Assembly (NCBI GenBank): GCA_944990035.1
Contig: CALYLX010000039.1
Coordinates: 1 to 64,000, forward strand
Reading direction: 5' to 3'
DNA length: 64,000 bases
Source: Clitopilus passeckerianus
Taxonomy: Eukaryota; Basidiomycota; Agaricomycetes; Agaricales; Entolomataceae
In this document: positions 36,450 to 47,995 of the stretch, piece after piece
Layout: every line of letters starts with the position of its first letter
Numbering within the stretch: the first letter of the stretch is position 1
Notes under the pieces: model-generated
The model's database searches: none
Seen by the model: the letters and a program-made list of their open reading frames with translations, nothing else
What the model was told of the DNA's origin: nothing
Position numbers and translations under genes: made by a program

Positions 36450-36643
36450 TACAACACTGCAATCTGCATCAAGGTCGTGGTGGTCCAGGTCAGAAAGAGC
36501 TTTACGTAAGATGTACGGAGTTGACCTCGATCATCTAATCGGCGCGGACGACGCGTCTCTTTGTCGAGCTCGCCATCTACCGCGATCAGCGTTATCGTCT
36601 TGCCCTTCAGAAGAACAAAGAGTACACAGGAGGCTAGAAAGAC
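36450..36643. promoter_or_regulatory. Bidirectional promoter of SHG1 and HEM12
   Basis: The start codons of SHG1 (minus) and HEM12 (plus) are 194 bases apart, so both promoters share this region. It contains one ACGCGT (36551-36556), the MCB core, which can occur by chance. Confidence 0.5.
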
Positions 36644-37887
36644 ATGGCTCACGACTTTCCACCCATGAAGAATGACCTGCTCCTACGAGCAGCCCGAGGT
36701 ACAGATTACGCAGATTCATTCACATGAAAGATGCTCATTCTGCATAGGAGAAAAGACGGAGAAGGCCCCAGCATGGGTCATGAGACAAGCAGGACGATAT
36801 TTACCCGGTTAGAGTTGCTCGAGGTGCTGGCACTCGACGAGTGGACTAAAATGGCTTTCAGAGTTTCGGAAAGTCCGAGAATCCCATGAGTTTTTCGAAG
36901 TTTGCAGGACCCCCGACCTGGCTACGGAAATCACGCTTCAGCCCATCCGACGGTACTCTGGCCTGCTGGATGCATCCATCATCTTCAGCGATATTTTAGT
37001 CATCCCGCAGGCTATGGGAATGGAAGTGATCATGAATCCAGGCCCCCATTTCCCGGACCCATTGGTTACCCCCGAGGACGTGAAGAAGTTACCAGAGGTT
37101 GTGGATGTGCACAAAGAGCTTCAATACGTTTTTGATGCTATCACGTTAACAAGGAAGGAATTAAAGGGAGAGGTTCCCCTCATCGGCTTCTGCGGTGCAC
37201 CATGGACACTCTTTGCGTATATGGTCGAAGGAGGCGGAAGCAAGACTTTCCAGAAAGTCAAGACATGGATATTTAAGTACCCAGAGGAGTCTAAGGCACT
37301 GTTACAGCGTATTGCGAACGTTTGTGTTGATTTCTTGGTCGGCCAGGTAAAGGCCGGTGCACAGGTAAGAGGTGCAACCTACCTTTGGTTCGATCAGTGA
37401 ACTCAAATGTCCCCAGCTCCTTCAAGTCTTTGATTCCTGGGCCGGAGAGCTCTCACCATACGATTTCAATATTTTCTCGTTCCCAACCCTACAACACATA
37501 TCGACGAACGTCAAACGACGGCTTCGGGAAGAAGGCTTGCCTGCCGTGCCCATGACGTTGTTCGCCAAAGGTGCCAACCATGCGTTAGGACTTCTTGCAG
37601 AGAGCGCCGGTTATGACGTTCTAGGTCTAGATTGGTGCATTGACCCGGTCGAAGCCCGAAGAATTGTTGGTGACAAAGTTGCCTTGCAAGGGAACATGGA
37701 TCCCAACGTTCTGTACGGAGGAAGGGAGGCTATTGAGTCCACTGTGAAACGTATGTGTCAGGCTTTCAGGCAAGGAGGTGGAGGCTGGATTGCAAATCTG
37801 GGCCATGGAATCACTCCGGGCGTTGATCCAGAAGACATGCGTTGGTTCTTGGAATGTGTAGCCAAATATTCGAGAACTTCTCAATAG
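36644..37887 (+). CDS. HEM12: Uroporphyrinogen decarboxylase
   Basis: This cytosolic enzyme decarboxylates uroporphyrinogen III to coproporphyrinogen III in heme biosynthesis. Exons 36644-36698, 36748-36807, 36862-37364 and 37417-37887 join to 362 residues, the usual length. The start MAHDFPPMKNDLLLRAARGE leads to WVMRQAGRYLPEFRK, the first signature. Next are ITLQPIRRYSGLLDASIIFS, the second signature GFCGAPWTLFAYMVEGGGSK, FDSWAGELSPYDF and the C-terminal VALQGNMDPNVLYG and NLGHGITPGVDPE. All known active-site regions are intact. Confidence 0.96.
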
Positions 37888-38245
37888 ACGGCATGTATCG
37901 TATAATTCAGGGTTTTGAATAAGCGACAATGGAAAATAGATTAGGACATGGCTCAGCTAGAGATATTTTGAATGTTTTTGATTTTATATTGCACATGCTC
38001 GACCAGGAGCAATTACTATGCAGGAGAGATCCTCGATTAATAAGTAGAAGTAAATGAAATAACGAATGAATCAAGTAGTGGGAGGGTTTAAACTTGAAGG
38101 ATTGGTGGGATATATGATCTCGATGATAATCTATGATGCAAATACATGGATATGATTATGATATACTCAGCACGGAGCCCAGAAGGGACGATGGCCAAAC
38201 CCAATAGGGTTCTGGCAATACAGTGGTGTAGGCGGCGGACAAGGG
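37888..38245. other. Convergent 3' region of HEM12 and CDC14
   Basis: The region is A/T-rich, as expected for two 3' untranslated regions that meet. No gene is visible. Confidence 0.45.
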
Positions 38246-40516
38246 TCATGCAACCACGTCTGCATTGCTAAAACTACTTCTTCTACGCCTTGTTGGTCGT
38301 AAACCTGGGCGTCCCGATTTTGTAACAACTGCTGACGCATTCGTCTTCATCCAAGAATCCGAGCCTGGCTTGGTCTGCTTCATAGCATCGGGGACAACTT
38401 CGCTCAATGTTTTTGCGTGAGAAGGCTGAGGTCGCCGCGACGCTAGTGTTGGGAGTCGTGAGGGTATAGGTGACCCTGGAGGAGGCGCAGGTGCCGCTGT
38501 TCTTCGTGTGGTAGTTGTCTTCACCGTTGTTTGCATGCCATTCGATCTAGCTGCGATTGCCTTCGCCGCGGAGGCAGTAGTAGATGTTGCAAGCCTCGGG
38601 ATCTTGTTTGGTCCATTGGCTGGAGGCTTCTGAGGGGAGGCAGGTGTCGTGGAATGATTGGTATTGCCCGCTTTTCGAATAGCAGCAGCCCCAGCCGTTG
38701 AACGTGTAACTCTGGTTGGCCGTTGTTCTGAAGCAGCAACGCCTTTGGGACCATTGCTCCTGGAAGTTTTCAGGCGGCTGCGAGCAGGTGGAGCACCCAG
38801 AACAGGCAGAACGTCGTCTACTTTATCCTCCTCTTCCTCATCTGTAGTGTCTTCGGCGACACGTTTGACGGCAGGAGTTTTTCGTGGCTGACCAGGGGGT
38901 GCAATTTCTCTGGCCCTCGCGGCAGCAGTTGCGACATGTCGGCCGGGAGTGACTGGTGGAAGGGGCACGGATGCTTTTGGGGTCGTTTGTACGCCCTCCA
39001 TATCATCATCTGGTTCTGCGGGTGGTGTCGCGGGTGCTTTAGGAGCAGAAGGTACAGCTGCCGCTACGGGAGCATTGGTAGTTGTGAGTTTCCTCATTTC
39101 GTCAATTGCACCCCATTTAACCCATTCGAGTTGCTTGAGATACATATACTGTTGCTGAGGACCAACAACGCTCCCTGGTCGGATGATACGCATGAAAGCA
39201 ATTGCCTCATTTGCCGTGAAGTTGTACTTCCAGATGAGATAGGCACCAATAAGGGTTCCAGTCCGTCCAAGGCCAGCTTTGCACTGAAATCACATCAGTA
39301 TTCATTCAATTACACAGCAAAATGAGTGTGATACCCACATGAACAGCCACCACACCTCCCTCCTCTATCACACGATCGGCAGTATCAATGAACGTCCGCA
39401 CAATTTCATCGGTAGGATTTGTGCCGTCATCGAAGTAGAGTTCCATATGGTCAATTCCATGATCGAGGAACGTATTCCGATCATAGAGCTCGGTGTTAAG
39501 GCGGACTACGAGCTTGACGTTCCGTTTCTCGAAGTATTCGAGACAGTTGAGGAATGGTTGTGGAAGCTTGCGTTGTAGCGCATGCTTGTTCGTGTTGGAA
39601 GACGAACTTGATGATGCGAGTGAGGGTTCTGAGGTTGAGGCCTCTGACGCGCCCTTCTCCTTTAAAGTCTTCACCCAAGCTGGGTCCATGGGAGAGGCAA
39701 AGGCAATGAAATGCGGTGTCAACCAGTTCCAGTCGCCGTTTTCAACCTTCTCATAAAATTCATAATCTTCCACGTTGAACTCGTTCATATCCAGCAGTCC
39801 ATTCTGCATGGCTTTCCACATTCCCCATAGACAGTCTTGTATACCCAGGCTGAAGTCTGATGGGCCGCGGCCAGCATCTCTAAACGGCATGAATTCGACC
39901 TCTGCGATTGGATGGAAGGCGTCCCATGGCGCACGCCTCTGTACGATCATCTGCCAGCATACAGCTCAGTTATTTGTTCTACAGCAGGTAATCGGGTTTC
40001 TTGACTTACCACATATAGTGCCATCAATAAGGCAGCATTCGCCTTCTTCCGCGGGTCATTTGAAGCGTACAGCACCAGCCTGTGGCCCTTCAGCTCCGGA
40101 TCCTTCAGGGAGAGGCCATGTTCAGTACATTATCCACAAACCATCAACCCGGCCTCACCTCTAGTAGTTCGTGTATCAGTATGCATGCTTTATATACCAT
40201 CGCAATGTTGAGTGGTCCCCAATCTTGGAAGAAGGACAGATAAAGGAGTTGATCGTCGATTGTGAAGTAGTAATATGACGCTATTTCATCTGGTGATGCT
40301 GAAGGCCCGCCTTTTGGACGTGTTCGCACGCGTGGTTGACTTGTAGAGTCACTTGCTGTGTTCAAGGTTTGTGCTGGTGGCACAGGATGCGAAAAACTTG
40401 TGAAATACAATCTGTGTAGATCCAAGGATGAGCCAAACGACCTTCGGCGTCCATGTAAACAGCTAATAAACTCACCTATCAGCAAACTGAACCAAAGGCT
40501 CGCATCTCGGCGCCAT
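38246..40516 (-). CDS. CDC14: Dual-specificity phosphatase Cdc14
   Basis: Cdc14 reverses Cdk phosphorylation for mitotic exit and septation. The ATG at 40514-40516 with a GTGAGT donor gives [20 protein letters not shown], the start of domain A, followed by [20 protein letters not shown] and [20 protein letters not shown]. Domain B has [20 protein letters not shown], then [20 protein letters not shown] and the catalytic loop [20 protein letters not shown], with the nucleophile Cys and Arg. An intron separates the His and Cys codons. [18 protein letters not shown] completes the core. The tail of about 270 residues is basic and Ser/Thr/Pro-rich, as in other fungi. A Ser-rich insert ([16 protein letters not shown]) precedes the B domain. 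Confidence 0.94.
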
Positions 40517-41114
40517 TTGGGAACAGTCTTAGCGGCGGAGGACGAGGGGGACGAGTTAGAGAACGAGTAAACGTACGAAAGAGGCGTGTTGCGCCAGGCT
40601 AGTAGGTCGTGGTTGGAATACGTAGACACGTGATGTGAATTTCCTTTCTCGGAAAGCGAGAAATACCTCCGCCTCAGGCGCCCAGAGCACAGTCTCATGA
40701 CCATCTATCAATGTCGATTACTGCCAATCGACGATCAAGAATCTCAAGAACCCATTGGTGTGACAATCTCGCCAATTGCACCCCCACGCCCTCATATGGC
40801 TAGACGAAGTGGTCTCATTTTCTTCGCCAAAACCCCCTTGAAGACCCCAACAATTGTTGGCCAGGGTCGAGCAAGCCTGATAGAAGTCTCGGAGTCGACT
40901 CCGGAGGTTTTTCCGCCTCCAGACTAGCCATGTTTCTCTTTCAGTTCTCCGTGGCGTCGTAATTCGTATTGCGTTCTGTCGGGCCCCGGCCCCTTCTCAA
41001 ATTGATTGGTAGTTAGTGACAGAAGTCATGAGACCCTGAAGCAACGCACGATATCTCCACCTCCCTTGGCTATATAAGACAACTTTATCACCTCTAACTG
41101 GGATTTCAACCGCT
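40517..41114. other. Divergent region of CDC14 and the second P450
   Basis: An open frame on the minus strand continues upstream of the CDC14 ATG to 40704, but the donor after LVQFAD and the family start make it a shadow. The P450 promoter with a TATA box lies at the right end. Confidence 0.45.
41071..41078 (+). promoter_or_regulatory. TATA box of the second P450
   Basis: TATATAAG lies 37 bases before the ATG at 41115. It is a perfect TATA consensus, close to the start codon, which suggests a short 5' leader. Confidence 0.55.
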
Positions 41115-43234
41115 ATGGACACTAGCAACAGCTCCTCCGTATATCCAACACTCGTTACAGCCGCTGCTACTCTGTGGGTGGGCACATATGTCTACAAGGC
41201 CTGGAAAGAAGAGCAGAAAGTATGCTTAACATGTGGCGCACAAGACTCGACATCATACTGAAATGATCCACGTTTAGCTTCGCCACATTCCAGCCATTGG
41301 ACCAACAGGAATTATCTCTTCATGGGTAGGAGCCTTCAGATATGTCGGTCATGCAAACGAAATGATTGCTGAAGGCTACAGCAAAGTCAGTCAAGCTCTT
41401 TACGTGTCAGGGTTCAATGTCTAACACTCGACCTCATCCCTCAGTACCGTGGCTCAGCTTTCCGCGTGCCAACGATTAACAGGTGGCTCATTGTCGTCGG
41501 TGGAGCAGATAAAGTCGACGAGCTTCGAAGGGCTGCAGATGAACACATCTCCTTTCAAGAAGCTATCGGCGAGGTTGGTTCCCAGAAACATTCTTGATTC
41601 CTCGCTCTCCAACCATTATAATTTCAGTCGCTTCAAACGAAATATACCATCGGCGAGAAGATCGATAACGACCCATACCACGTAGCCATTGTCCGCACTC
41701 CTCTTACACGGAACATCAATGCTCGTTTTGGTGACGTTCAAGATGAGATTGCCGAGTCGTTTACAGACTTAATGCCCGCTATGGAAGGTAAGCAGACGCA
41801 CCCTCCTGCCAGAAGCCTAGGTTCACACCCTACTCACAGACTGGTGCAAGTTGTCCGTACTTCAAACAATCATGAAGATCACCTGTCGCACGAGCAATCG
41901 GCTTTTCGTTGGTATTCCCCTTTGTAAGAGAACATGTTTCCCTCTGTCTCAGCTCTCTTCCCTAACACTTCCAATAGGCAGGGACGAGGATTTCATGGAT
42001 CTAAACATCGAATTTACCATCGATGTCGTCAAAGCGGGCCAAATCATCAACCTCTTCCCGAACTTGTTAAAACCGTAAGTGTTTACTGATTCCAACGAGG
42101 CAATATCTCACCCATCTAAAGGTTGGCCGGGCGAGTCTTCACGACCGTTGAAAAAAGTATACAACGTGGAATGAAGCATCTCGCACCTCTCATTCAAGAG
42201 CGGCTGGATAACGAAGAGAAGTTCGGCAAAGACTATCCAAATAAGCCTGTAAGCTGTGTACTCTTGGCTCAATTTTCCGTTAATAATGCGCCTCTCTGCT
42301 TTTAGAATGATATGATTAGCTGGCTTCTGGAATACGCTGAAGGATACCAGAGAACCGTTCGTGACGTTACTCTACGTATACTTAGCATCAATTTCGCCGC
42401 GATTCATACAACGTCCATGGTCGGTCAGCCCATATGTGTACCCAAATGCAAAGCTTGACGTCTCTTCCCCTTTAGACATTCACTCAAGTTCTATTTGCCC
42501 TGGCGAACCATCCAGAGTACATCCCAGAACTTCGGAAGGAAATCGAAACAGTTCACGAGGAAGAAGGAATCACGAAATCGTCACTTCTTCGTCTGGTCAA
42601 GTGTGACAGCTTCATCAAAGAGACTCAACGCATGGGTGGCCTTGGTGCTCGTAAGTCATGTCGGAGTGTTTTCGCAGGGAGGTTGCCTAACTTACAACGA
42701 CTGAATTCTAGTGACGATGAGCCGCAAAGCATTACGGGACTTCACGTTCTCCGATGGCGTCGTAATCCCAAAAGGAATCCACGTCGCCATTGCCAATAGC
42801 TCGATGCATCACGATGACGTCCGTGATTTTCTTTTGTGGCTATTTGTAGAGACTGATTTTATATACGTACAGGAATTTTACACTGATCCCGATACCTTTG
42901 ACGGATTCCGCTTCTCAAAGATGATCAACGAAACCGATGGCTACAATAAACATTCCATGGTCTCCCTTGGCCTTGATTATCTGATTTTCGGTCACGGGCG
43001 TCATGCATGGTACGTCTTACCGTTCTTAATTATACCTGAATGCCCAGCTCAATCTTTCCTAGCCCTGGCCGCTTCTTTGCTGTGAACGAGATCAAGACTT
43101 TCCTCGCGCACTTCCTGATGCACTATGATGTTCAGCTGGATCCCAAATCTCCTCCGTTGAAAAACTTATGGTTCGGTCACGCCTTAGTTCCTGACCCAAC
43201 AGCCAGCCTTTTGATTAGGAAACGACGCGTCTGA
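41115..43234 (+). CDS. Cytochrome P450 (ent-kaurene-oxidase-type clan)
   Basis: This is a microsomal P450 with an N-terminal helix (SVYPTLVTAAATLWVGTYVY). Family blocks are GSAFRVPTINRWLIVVGG, IVRTPLTRNINARFGDVQDE and ITCRTSNRLFVGIPLCRDED. The I-helix reads LSINFAAIHTTSMTFTQ, with His-Thr in place of the more usual Asp-Thr, a feature known from this P450 clan. The ExxR is KETQR, and the heme loop is FGHGRHACPGRFFAVNE, with an intron splitting the Cys codon. The end is LIRKRRV with TGA at 43232-43234. The name of the CYP family and the substrate are not known; terpenoid or diterpenoid oxidation is possible from the clan alone. Nine or more introns are needed. Confidence 0.88.
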
Positions 43235-43606
43235 GTAGCGCATGTGCCCAGTTCCTTTGCCGTTCGGACGAAATTATACCTCTAGTCTTTGTTGTGTAGT
43301 TCACACATACCCTATAAATAGCGAAATTTTGGTTTAACGCGAGGAACACGAATGCTATTCCCTTCTGGTCCATTCACTTGTATTCCATGACATTCCCTTA
43401 GTGCCTTTGGCAGGTGATGGTACATGTCCCGTTTTAGAGTGAGAGCTCCAGAAGCTGAGGAAGGTGTTTACGCGTGTTGGTTTCACGCGTTCCCGGTACC
43501 TATCACCGCGACCACACCGTGAACGCTTCTCGAAGTGAACGAAAACCTACCTCTAATACTTGGCAACTACTTCCAAACAAGGTGTTGCTAGTGGCCGGCT
43601 TTTAAT
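43235..43606. other. Spacer before MBP1
   Basis: It holds the 3' end of the P450 and the MBP1 promoter, including two ACGCGT boxes (listed separately). No gene is visible. Confidence 0.45.
43470..43490 (+). promoter_or_regulatory. Two MCB boxes upstream of MBP1
   Basis: ACGCGT occurs at 43470-43475 and 43485-43490, 15 bases apart, and 117-137 bases before the MBP1 start. ACGCGT is the MluI cell-cycle box that the MBF complex (Mbp1-Swi6) binds in yeasts. Self-regulation is an inference. Confidence 0.5.
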
Positions 43607-46073
43607 ATGCCAGATAACCAAATATTCAAGGTGAACTGCAGCATTCTTTAGCCACTCACTGGAGACTCATCTGTCAACAGGCTACCTACAGCGGGATTCC
43701 CGTCTATGAGATGTATGTTGCATCCTGAACCGTGACAAAACCTATATATGAGGCTAACTGGGCTGAAAAGGATGTGCAAAGGGGTTGCCGTCATGCGGCG
43801 GCGGGCTGACTCTTGGCTGAACGCTACACAAATACTCAAGGTCGCAGGCTTCGACAAACCGCAACGAACGCGTGTCCTCGAACGCGAGGTTCAGAAAGGG
43901 GAACACGAGAAGGTGCAAGGTGGCTACGGAAAGTATCAAGGTAAGCTGAATTACTCTAAATTACGACGCGTCGAGACAATAAAATAACACGTCTCGAGGC
44001 ACCTGGATCCCACTGGAACGTGGCCTCGCGTTAGCAAGACAATACAACTGCGAACCACTGCTGCGCCCAATTATCGAATTCCAACCAGCCGCGAAGAGCC
44101 CCCCTTTGGCACCGAAACACATAGTCACAGCATCTGCTCGCCCCTCTCGGCGAGCTCCAGCTGCCGAAGCATCCTCCAGTACTGTCCACACCCGTTCGAC
44201 CCGAAGACATGGCCCGGGCTCTGACAACGAATCTGATCATGAGACTATGTCTGCACGGGGTTCCGAAGATGGGTCAATGACTCCATCTCCATCTGAAGCC
44301 TCCTCCAGCTCACGAACCCCCTCACCCATACACAGCCCTCACCATTCATACGCGTCTCTGGGACCGGATGGTCGCGGTTCAAGCCACTCCAGAGCGCGCA
44401 CCAATAGGTATCATAGGACCGCGGATGATCATTACGGTGACATATCTGACAGTGAAAGAATGAATGGAGTTGGAGACGCTCGCTCATATGGTGATCAAGT
44501 CCTCGAATATTTTATCTCGGATACCAACCAGATTCCGCCCGTACTCATTTCGCCTCCGCCTGACTTTGATCCCAATATGGCTATAGATGACGATGGCCAT
44601 ACTGCTTTGCACTGGGCTTGTGCAATGGGACGCATCCGCATTGTCAAGCTTCTCCTCACAGCCGGCGCCGATATCTTCAAAGTCAACAAGGCAGGGCAGA
44701 CGCCTCTCATGCGTAGTGTCATGTTTGCGAACAACTACGACGTTCGCAAGTTCCCCGAACTATATGAGCTCCTACATCGATCCACACTTAACATCGACAA
44801 CTCAAACCGGACACTATTCCACCACATAATCGACATTGCCATGTCGAAAAGCAAGACCCACGCCGCACGGTATTACCTGGAGACCGTTCTGACGCGGTTA
44901 GCGGATTATCCAAAGGAACTGGCAGATATCATCAACTTCCAGGACGAAGATGGAGAAACCGCGTTGACCATGGCTGCAAGATGTAGGAGCAAACGGTTGG
45001 TTAAGCTCCTCATCGACCATGGTGCCGACCCCAAAATTGCCAATAACGACGGGAAAAGTACGGAGGATTATATACTTGAAGACGAACGCTTCAGGTCCTC
45101 TCCTATCCCTATGTCACGCACCCTCCCCATGCCTTTCCGAAGTACCCAAACACCTTATGCTCCATCTCAGAACACCTCGGGCTACCCGATTGGCCCATCC
45201 AATGGTGACCGACCGCCTCTATATCACTCAGCTGCAGCACAGAAAGCAGGCACAAAGTGCGTCAACGACATGACTACCATGCTGGACAGTCTCGCCGTGT
45301 CTTTCGATCAAGAACTCAAGGACAAAGAGCGGGATACTGCACAGGCACACGCTCTCCTCGGCAACATTCAGGGGGAAATCCTCGAGAGTCAGAGATCTGT
45401 TGCAAATTTGAAGGCCCAGGCTGAAAGCTTGACTCCATCCAAGCACCTGCTGAACACGTTGGAGCAGGACTTGCAAACACGCATGGAAAGACGGTATCGA
45501 CTAGGCTGGGAGAAGTGGGTTAAAGACGAGGAGTTGAGGGAGGGCATAATCAGGGGAGCAGCAAATGGAGAACTTGTCATCACCAACGCAACACCCTCAT
45601 TCCGTCTGGAGGAGGATATCGAACTCCAGCCGGAACCTGGGACCGAAGCAGAAAGCTTCCCGCCAAAACGCAAGTCTCATGAAGTGGAGGATATTTCTGA
45701 CCTCCAAATGCTACATGCCAACATTCCGAATACTCCGGAAGGAGTCCGGCAGGCCTGTGAAGCATTGCGTGAAGAACTAGTGCAAATACGAAAACGACGG
45801 AAGATCAACTTCGAGGAGCTTGTCCGCTTCCAGGCTGAAGCAGGTACTAGCGGCAAGATGGCAGATTACCGGAGGCTTATTGGTGCTGGATGTGGGGGAA
45901 TTCCTCCGTCAGAGGTCGACCAAGTGTTAGGAATGCTGCTGGAGGTCAGTCTCTGAAAGGTTCTCGTTTTCGCCAAGGTTGTATCTAATAATTGTCTGCA
46001 GACATTAGAAGCTGAGGAACAGCCAAACTCAACTTCAAGTACATGGAGCGGTGGCAAGTCAGGGCCCAGCTGA
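43607..46073 (+). CDS. MBP1: APSES transcription factor Mbp1 (MBF DNA-binding subunit)
   Basis: This is a cell-cycle (G1/S) transcription factor of the Mbp1/Swi4 family. Exons 43607-43630, 43681-43712, 43771-43940, 43999-45944 and 46002-46073 give 747 residues. The first four code for the APSES (KilA-N) DNA-binding domain: [78 protein letters not shown] Ser-rich linker of about 110 residues follows. Then come ankyrin repeats ([57 protein letters not shown]) and a C-terminal coiled-coil part that would bind the partner Swi6. The longest open frame starts only at 44106 and lacks the DNA-binding domain. Separation from Swi4 is not certain, but basidiomycetes usually have one such protein. Confidence 0.93.
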
Positions 46074-46536
46074 TGGATCCTAGCATGACTACTACAATTT
46101 TATCTATGGCTTGCCGTGTAACGAGAAGGAAAATGCATTGTGCAAACAGGCGTTTGAATATGACTTCGGGGGAGATGATGGAACCTTGGACCGCCACTGC
46201 ATACCGTCCAAAGATTGCATTATAAAGGCAAGTATTCGGTGACTGCCTCGGTCGAGCAGGGCCAAAGCCTTAAATCTAAGTCTATGCTCGATTGCGCCTG
46301 GAGTTGCCTTCCTTCTTGTGAGCTTCAAAGCGACTCAGAGACGACTCCCTTTCCGAAAGTAGAGCCGAGTCAGTCACGTGCAGAGGCCAAATTTTGGCGA
46401 TAGCCACGCTCGTTTCGGAAGTACGCTCGTCAGTGCTGGTCGTCGCGTCTTTGCTGTCTTAGGCTACTCTCTGTTTCTTACTGCGGCTGCTCAGTTCAAG
46501 GCGTTATCGGCCTTTCCAACTCCTCCAACGGCGAAA
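46074..46536. other. Spacer between MBP1 and MRPL40
   Basis: It holds the MBP1 3' end and the MRPL40 promoter. A frame open upstream of the MRPL40 ATG begins with GTG at 46378 and is not taken as coding. Confidence 0.45.
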
Positions 46537-47781
46537 ATGCGTCAAATGGGTATTCGAGAAATTAATGCTGGCACGTCCAGCCCATGGATGCGCAATAGCC
46601 GGCATATGCTCCCGACACCTCGATATATTTTGCGCAATGCGAAGAGGTTCAAGGTCAATCCCACCAGGCATGACGACCGTATCAAGTACTGGAACATAGT
46701 ACCCGGAGATCAAATACGTGTTATTGGAGACAAGAAAAACACCATTCATGAAGTCCTCAGTATAAACCGCTTCAACAACAGGGTGTTTGTTAAGGGAGCT
46801 GGCAAGGTCCGCCGTGTTTTATGCTTTCAGTACACCTCGAAATAACCGTGTATTATTTCTAGGACGAATCTGACACCAACTACAACCAAGCCAAGTACTT
46901 TCACTACTCGCGGTGCCAGCTATTCATTGGCGACTATGAGCTCCCGCCTTCCAAGTCCAACCCTAAAGCTCACGTTGTTCCGTGAGTCTGGTTATACAAG
47001 CGCTTGATTTCTTCCTAATGGCTTCTAGTGTGTTTGCGCAGCGTGTTGGAACCAGCAGCCCCCAGTTTAACCGTTTCTTCCGCCGCTTTGCCTGGGACCG
47101 ATTCGCCAGCAAGACCGTCCCCCTTATCCCTCATCTCAAGGGTGAAAAGATTACTATCCCATGGCCGAAACCGGCGCCAGCAACTATCCCCGAACGTAGG
47201 TTCCCAATGTGTCTGCTTTCGATTGACATGTTCTTATCCCATTCTTTATAGCATCAACGTACGATACAGCGAAGGAAGACGTTCTCAAAGTCACCTACAA
47301 GCCACCCTCATTCTCTCCTTCACTAAAGGGCCTGATACCCAGACCGCCACCCGAGAAGGAATTCCTTCGCGCTTTGTACAACCGACATGTTGCGCCCTCC
47401 TTCGATGAATCTGCACCAGTCGAAACCTATCTTTCAATCGAACTCTCGAATCCTCATGCATCTGCGAAGAAGCACGCTCGCTGGGTGGCTTGGCAAACTC
47501 AGAAGAAAGCTCGTCTAGAAGAGCTTACCACTGAAGCTTTGAGCAACATGAAGGGTATCACCCCCAAGGAAGCTAGGGCAGAGGCAACCTTCAAGTGGCG
47601 TCAGGAGATGACTGAACGGGAAGCTGAGGTTAAGAGCCAGAGGTGGTCTGCTCGTAACCTGGCAGCCAAGCTGGAAAGGAAAGCAAAGAGGAAGGAGAGG
47701 AAGGAAATCAAGAAGAGGCAGCGCTTGACAGAGCTCTCTTTGAAGGACGAGTCCAACCAGTTCATCCCAAAGGACCTGTAG
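46537..47781 (+). CDS. MRPL40: Mitochondrial large-subunit ribosomal protein uL24m
   Basis: This is uL24m (Mrpl40) of the mitochondrial large ribosomal subunit. The ATG at 46537 gives MRQMGIREINAG, then the KOW motif IVPGDQIRVIGDKKNTIHEV with FNNRVFVKGAGK. After an intron (GTCCGC to TTTCTAG) come QAKYFHYSRCQLFIGDYELP and VFAQRVGTSSPQFNRFFRRF, typical of fungal Mrpl40. The C-terminal half is rich in Lys/Arg/Glu helix (KHARWVAWQTQKKARLEEL; ERKAKRKERKEIKKRQR), an extension seen in fungal homologues. Length is about 340 residues. Confidence 0.9.
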
Positions 47782-47995
47782 ATTTTGAGCTGAATTCTTT
47801 GTCCTTTATTTCTATATTTAGTAAAGTCGATCTTAGCTTACTTAATACACTACTTTTCCCCACAATCTAAACAAACTTGGAAGCGTCACCAGTCCGTCTG
47901 CACCTCTTCGCTTGCCACCACTTCACCGAAGGAGTCAGCGAGCTGCATGGGCAGGAGGAGTTGAGAGCTACTGAACTTCCTAGCCTCTGACCATC

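Noticed and set aside
40517..40704. Upstream extension of the CDC14 frame to 40704
   Set aside because: The ATG at 40514-40516 with the GTGAGT donor gives the conserved Cdc14 start in another frame. The longer frame reads through that intron.
46378..46536. N-terminal extension of MRPL40 from 46378
   Set aside because: The frame begins with GTG, not ATG, and the conserved protein starts at MRQMGIREI.
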